From contig CAZRSF010000023.1 in NCBI GenBank assembly GCA_964602655.1, positions 11,526 to 75,525 on the forward strand: 64,000 bases of DNA, in the 5' to 3' direction. This DNA is from Moduliflexus sp964602655. GTDB taxonomy: Bacteria > Moduliflexota > Moduliflexia > Moduliflexales > Moduliflexaceae. Positions within the stretch are counted from its first letter, which is position 1; each line of letters opens with the position of its first letter. Of this stretch, positions 60,923-64,000 are shown in pieces. Under the pieces are notes generated by a model that saw only the letters and a list, made by a program, of their open reading frames with translations, ran no database searches and had not been told where the DNA came from. A program made the translations under genes and the position numbers.

Positions 60923-61130
60923 ACGAAAACTGTTCATGAAACGCTTACGCGCGTTGGGTTTCACCGGCCCCTCTTCCGGGACGCGCCACCAATTCATGAT
61001 CTACGGAGAACACCGGTTGACCATTCCATCGAATGATGAATACTCCGTTCCACAATTACGATTCATGTTGCATGAAATCGAACATATTCTTCAGCGGAAT
61101 ATCACGATTGATGAATGGAATACGTTATGA
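60900..61130 (+). CDS. hicA: HicA-like toxin (mRNA interferase)
   Basis: A 76-aa double-stranded-RNA-binding-fold toxin. KRKLFMKRLRALGFTGP and SGTRHQFMIYGEHRLTIPSN contain the catalytic histidine (in GTRHQF). The VPQLRFMLHEIEHIL helix closes the domain. It would cut mRNA during stress. Directly after its stop codon begins a copy of the 3'-end cassette also found at the end of the TPR gene. Confidence 0.83.
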   Translation: MSRWQPCKRKLFMKRLRALGFTGPSSGTRHQFMIYGEHRLTIPSNDEYSVPQLRFMLHEIEHILQRNITIDEWNTL

Positions 61131-61185
61131 TTGCGGCGGCGATTCGGGCGGAACTACAGGGATGCGTGTAAAAAGGGATATATGA
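61131..61185. repeat. 3'-end cassette copy (GATTCGGGCGGAACTACAGG)
   Basis: GCGGCGATTCGGGCGGAACT and the following ACAGGGATGCGTGTAA match the end of the antitoxin gene at 61930-61977 almost exactly, and resemble the end of the TPR gene at 60515-60544. Here it is non-coding remnant DNA. Confidence 0.75.
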
Positions 61186-61187
61186 AA

Positions 61188-61217
61188 CTGTCAGACAGCT
61201 TGCAGGTGTCTGACAGC
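61188..61217. repeat. Palindromic repeat, family C
   Basis: CTGTCAGACAGCTTGCAGGT with the complementary arm; third copy, again beside a toxin-antitoxin module. Confidence 0.85.
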
Positions 61218-61316
61218 TTGCGCCGCAAGGCGGAATCCGTCCGGCAGGGACGCCCGCGAATAGCCCGCCGATTCATCGGCGGGAAATTTTCAATGATCAC
61301 CTTGAGGAAAAAAATT

Positions 61317-61787
61317 ATGCGCCCTATTCGAGTCTATGCAGATACTTCGGTATTCGGCGGAGTGTTCGACGCCGAATTCGATGACGATAGCAGAGAGTTT
61401 TTTCAACAGGTTCGGGCGGGTCGCTTTGCTCTGGTCGTCTCCGCAATCGTGCAGACAGAACTTGCCGCCGCGCCGCCGCATGTTCGCGAATTTTTCAATT
61501 CGATGCTGCCATTCGCTCGAATTGCCGATGTGACAGATGACGCCTTGAATTTGCAACGCGCCTATCTTCAATCGAATGTCGTCTCGCCGAAATATGCGGA
61601 TGACGCCTTACATGTCGCCTTAGCGACCGTTTCCGATTGTGCGTTGATCGTGAGTTGGAATTTCAAACATATTGTGCATTTTCAAAAAATCCCGCTGTAT
61701 AATGCGGTCAATATTATTCACGGTTATTCTCAACTGATGATCGTCTCCCCGATGGAGGTCATTCCAGATGAACACGAAAACATTTGA
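61317..61787 (+). CDS. PIN-domain toxin (second PIN toxin)
   Basis: A 156-aa PIN protein: RPIRVYADTSVFGGVF (first Asp), VVSAIVQTELAAAP (Glu), SPKYADDALHVALATVS (third acidic site) and LIVSWNFKHIV (final motif). It should be a metal-dependent RNase. GAGGAAA precedes the ATG at 61317. The longer frame is repeat-derived. It overlaps its partner gene by 20 nt. Confidence 0.87.
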   Translation: MRPIRVYADTSVFGGVFDAEFDDDSREFFQQVRAGRFALVVSAIVQTELAAAPPHVREFFNSMLPFARIADVTDDALNLQRAYLQSNVVSPKYADDALHVALATVSDCALIVSWNFKHIVHFQKIPLYNAVNIIHGYSQLMIVSPMEVIPDEHENI

Positions 61788-61977
61788 TTGCGTGGCGATG
61801 AAAGAAGCGGGCGCAGCGCGCGTTCAAGATCAACTCGCGGGCTTGACGACCGCGCAAATTCTTGAATTCTGGCGAGAGCGCACGGATGCCTTGCGGGAAG
61901 AACAACGCCATTTGTCGGAATCTTCCGCGCAGCGGGATGTGGCCGCGATTCGGGCGGAACTACAAGGATGCGTGTAA
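61768..61977 (+). CDS. Small antitoxin-like partner of the PIN toxin
   Basis: A 69-aa protein. TKTFDCVAMKEAGAARVQDQ and LTTAQILEFWRERTDALREE match a family I know beside PIN toxins, predicted as antitoxins. The last ~15 residues (AQRDVAAIRAELQGCV) are encoded by the 3'-end cassette, so the natural C-terminus may have been replaced by it. Confidence 0.72.
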   Translation: MNTKTFDCVAMKEAGAARVQDQLAGLTTAQILEFWRERTDALREEQRHLSESSAQRDVAAIRAELQGCV

Positions 61978-62484
61978 GCAGGGACGCCCGCGCATAGCCA
62001 GCCCATTTATGGGCGGGAAACGGGGCGGCGCACATTCCCATTCCCGCCCATAAATGGGCGGGCTATCGGCGAACGTCCCTCCGGGACGACATGACGAGAA
62101 CGCGCCGCCAAATTTTCTCTTGACAACATTATGGCCTCTCCACATTCGATTTAAAAAATCACAAGAGTCAATAGTTATGATCAACACATTATCGGAAACA
62201 ATGCGTAACCAACCCCTTGCCCCTCTCAGGAGCAGGGCTGTGAAGTTCTGAAACGCGCCAACGGCGCGATTCATATTAGCCCAGGGCGAAACCCTGGGGA
62301 AAGAGGCTAACAGCGACGTTCGCTCTGAAAGAGCGTTTCATGAGACGCCCTTTCAGGGCGTGACCGTCGAAATACCCTTTCCCCAGGGCTTCGCCCTGGG
62401 CTAATATGACCTCGCCCTTTCAGGGCAAAAAATAGAACTTCACAGCCTTGCCTCTCAGGAGGGGAAGTTCGGAGGAGATAAACT
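61978..62484. other. Repeat-packed intergenic region
   Basis: 507 nt without a supported gene. 61975-62096 holds CCCGCCCATAAATGGGCGGG-type palindromes and a GGGACG/CGTCCC pair. 62235-62447 is a nested inverted repeat. A family D fragment precedes fmdB. Confidence 0.65.
62235..62447. repeat. Nested ~210-nt inverted repeat
   Basis: Outer arms GGGCTGTGAAGTTCT (62235-62249) and AGAACTTCACAGCC (62434-62447). Inner arms TCATATTAGCCCAGGGCGAA (from 62271) and the complement ending CTAATATGA (62409). Within them is GCCCTTTCAGGGC. It may be a miniature non-autonomous element. Confidence 0.75.
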
Positions 62485-62802
62485 ATGCCGATTTACGAGT
62501 ATAAGTGCGAACATTGCCAGAAAATATTCGAGGCGCTCCAAAAATTCAGCGACGACCCGTTGACGGAGTGCATGTTGTGCCATGAAGGGCCGGTGAAAAA
62601 ATTGATTTCCGCGTCGGCGTTCGTACTGAAAGGGCCGGGCTTCTACGTGAACGATTACGGCAAGAAAGGCGGATCGAGTTCCAGTTCGACAAGCTCAAGC
62701 TCCAGTTCGAGCAGCGCATCGGAAAGCAAGTCCGACAGCAAATCGCCCGACAGTTCGGCCTCGAAAACCGAGACCAAAACCGACGCGAAACAAGCGTCGT
62801 AG
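62485..62802 (+). CDS. FmdB-family zinc-ribbon protein
   Basis: A 105-aa protein with the FmdB start MPIYEYKCEHCQKIFEALQK, the second knuckle CMLCHEG and ISASAFVLKGPGFYVNDYGK. The tail is low-complexity Ser/Lys/Asp. The family is often called a regulatory protein, but its function is not known. GGAGGAG lies before the ATG. Confidence 0.92.
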   Translation: MPIYEYKCEHCQKIFEALQKFSDDPLTECMLCHEGPVKKLISASAFVLKGPGFYVNDYGKKGGSSSSSTSSSSSSSSASESKSDSKSPDSSASKTETKTDAKQAS

Positions 62803-62806
62803 CGCG

Positions 62807-62839
62807 AACCCTGCCAGGGTTTCGAACCCTGGCAGGGTT
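62807..62839. repeat. Palindromic repeat, family B
   Basis: AACCCTGCCAGGGTTTCGAA plus complement, directly after fmdB. Confidence 0.88.
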
Positions 62840-62997
62840 GGAAATGCCCTTTTTATGCGAGCGTTTTTAGCCAGACATGACGACGCGCCCCGCAAACAGC
62901 CCCGCCTGTACGTCGAAACTGCGTTTCGACGGCGACGAAACAGAGTTTCGTCCTACATATTTTACGCCGCGCTTTTTATCATTTTCGCCAAAACGAC

Positions 62998-63045
62998 CGG
63001 AGTGCCAACGCTTGCTTTGGCGGCCAAAGCAAGCGTTGGCACTCC
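62998..63045. repeat. Perfect inverted repeat GGAGTGCCAACGCTTGCTTT
   Basis: The arm GGAGTGCCAACGCTTGCTTTGG and its complement meet around GCGGCC. It ends 10 nt before the N gap and is likely the reason the assembly broke. The preceding 62916-62957 is a family E repeat. Confidence 0.85.
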
Positions 63046-63055
63046 TGCCGTTTCG

Positions 63056-63065
63056 NNNNNNNNNN
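63056..63065. other. Assembly gap (10 N)
   Basis: Ten ambiguous bases, probably a scaffold join of unknown true length, next to repeat DNA. It removes the start of the following gene. Confidence 0.95.
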
Positions 63066-63945
63066 GACATGGGAAACGGCGTCGCTGCCGCATTTTTACG
63101 TGCATTATCAACCGATTGACGCGAAGATCGCTGAACAGGTGATCTCCCGCGCCGAGCCGATTTTTCAGACAATTACAGATGATATTGGATTTACACCCTC
63201 GCGCAAAATCGCGGTCTATCTCTGTCCCACTGCCGAATGTTTCCGCCAGCGCCAGCCGTCGCAAGACCGCGTCCCGGAATGGGCGGTCGGCGTGGCGTAT
63301 CCAGACCTGAACCGCGTTATTCTCCGCTCTGCGCTCAGCCCGTCGGAAGGGCGTTATATCAAGCCGCTGGACGTGTTGACGCATGAAGTCGCGCATATCG
63401 TCTTAGAACAGGCATTGGCGCAGCGCGGCGGCGCTCCGCGCTGGCTGTCGGAAGGCTTTGCGATGTATCACGCCCGCGAATGGACGCTGGCAGGACAACG
63501 CACGATTGAAGAAACCACGCTGCGGAACACGTTTCTGCCGCTCAGCGTGCTGATGACCTCGTTCCCGGCGGACGAACAAGCTGCTCGCGTCGCCTACGCC
63601 CAGAGTTTCAGCCTTGTCGCCTTCATGTTGAACGAGTATGGACTGACGATTTTTCATAAATTCATCAAACAGCTTCAGGCGGGCGACGACGTGAACGCCG
63701 CGCTGATTCATTCGGCAGGCGTCAGTTTGGCGCGTTTCGAAATGGAATGGCGGCATTCATTAGAAAAGCGGTATTCGTGGTGGACGTATCTGCCGGAAAT
63801 CGGGCTGTTCTGGTTTCTGATCAGCGTCGGATTTTTCATCGCGTATCTCGTAAAACGACACAAAGCCAACGTCATTCAAACGCAATGGGAAATCGAGGAA
63901 CGGGAAAATCGCAAGGAACTTCTCGATGACGATGAATCCGAGTGA
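63066..63945 (+). CDS. Membrane-anchored gluzincin metalloprotease, peptidase MA-like (5' end lost in gap)
   Basis: The frame is open from the gap: TWETASLPHFYVHYQPID reads into the later GTG at 63100, so that GTG is not the true start. The zinc site is THEVAHIVLEQ with the third ligand in PRWLSEGFAMY. A helical region follows, then one transmembrane helix (IGLFWFLISVGFFIAYLV) and a charged cytoplasmic tail. The N-terminal signal and perhaps more are missing. Substrate unknown. Confidence 0.85.
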
Positions 63946-63971
63946 CCACCATTTTGGGAATAGGAAGATGG

Positions 63972-64000
63972 AGACCTCACAGGTTTTTAAAACCTGTGAG
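63972..64000. repeat. Palindromic repeat, family A (cut by the window edge)
   Basis: GACCTCACAGGTTTTTAAAA and the complementary arm; fifth copy of family A in the window. Confidence 0.85.

Noticed and set aside
62855..63055. Plus-strand frame after fmdB leading into the N gap
   Set aside because: It is largely translated family E and F repeat DNA. A short hydrophobic stretch (YIFYAALFIIFA) might belong to the protease signal peptide, but the gap prevents a claim.
2498..64000. Recurring palindromes as a CRISPR array
   Set aside because: Copies are scattered singly over the window, with no regular spacers and no cas genes.
1..64000. tRNA and rRNA genes
   Set aside because: GTTCGAA-like strings were checked and belong to palindromic repeats; no cloverleaf or rRNA core sequence was recognised by eye.

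Overview
The window looks like a chromosomal contig of an uncultured, diderm (Gram-negative type) bacterium of roughly balanced base composition. The envelope gene set (oligopeptide and amino-acid ABC importers, a TRAP-type binding protein, TatA, an LTxxQ/Spy-like periplasmic protein, FabI) points to a diderm. Two housekeeping clusters keep a gene order familiar from Firmicutes: mltG, tmk, holB, ricT, metG, and topA, xerC, hslV, hslU with rex in the place of codY. Together with the many palindromic intergenic repeats, very long repeat-rich secreted proteins and a trypsin/NTPase conflict system, this suggests a filament-forming candidate phylum such as Modulibacterota (KSB3). That assignment is inference and was not tested. 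No rRNA, tRNA, CRISPR array or complete insertion sequence was seen. A 10-N assembly gap lies at 63056-63065.

Layout. 1-4303 (minus): a partial nucleotidyltransferase and a YejE/YejB/YejA-like oligopeptide importer without its ATPase gene. 4422-12941 (minus): one giant secreted protein with a VWA domain and about a dozen two-module beta-sandwich repeats. 13280-17113 (plus): FtsY carrying a long N-terminal TPR array, then a membrane-anchored SUMF1-domain protein. 17255-28166: PnuC, MltG, Tmk, a PIN toxin-antitoxin pair, HolB, RicT, an MjaI-like restriction-modification pair, MetG and alanine dehydrogenase. 28764-30839: an ECF sigma factor, its zinc anti-sigma factor and an LTxxQ protein. 31091-35367: a complete AapJQMP-like amino-acid importer. 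35448-46852 (minus): TopA, an Rpn-type nuclease, a NYN protein, a SAM methyltransferase, a DUF4160/DUF2442 pair, XerC, HslV, HslU, Rex, a PmeII-like restriction-modification pair and a YbaK-type deacylase. 47245-56121: RuvX, a 54-residue LysW-like carrier protein, a class II aldolase, a REC-GAF-PP2C phosphatase, an HPS/OMPDC-family enzyme, a hydroxyacyl-CoA dehydrogenase, acetate kinase, a TRAP binding protein and FabI. 56577-61977: TatA followed by an accessory island. The island holds a Trypco1 protein, a trypsin-P-loop NTPase, a winged-helix/TPR protein, HicB/HicA and a PIN toxin-antitoxin pair. 62485-63945: an FmdB zinc ribbon and a gluzincin protease broken by the assembly gap.

The most interesting system is the three-gene set at 56823-60544. 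It resembles the NTP-dependent trypsin/STAND conflict systems, but the STAND-like chain appears split between two translationally coupled genes, and its TPR partner carries dispersed repeats inserted in frame. A second theme runs through the whole window: at least eleven genes start within about 10-50 nt of a perfect or near-perfect palindrome, and copies of these repeats also form N-terminal ORF extensions, fill intergenic gaps and enter coding sequence.
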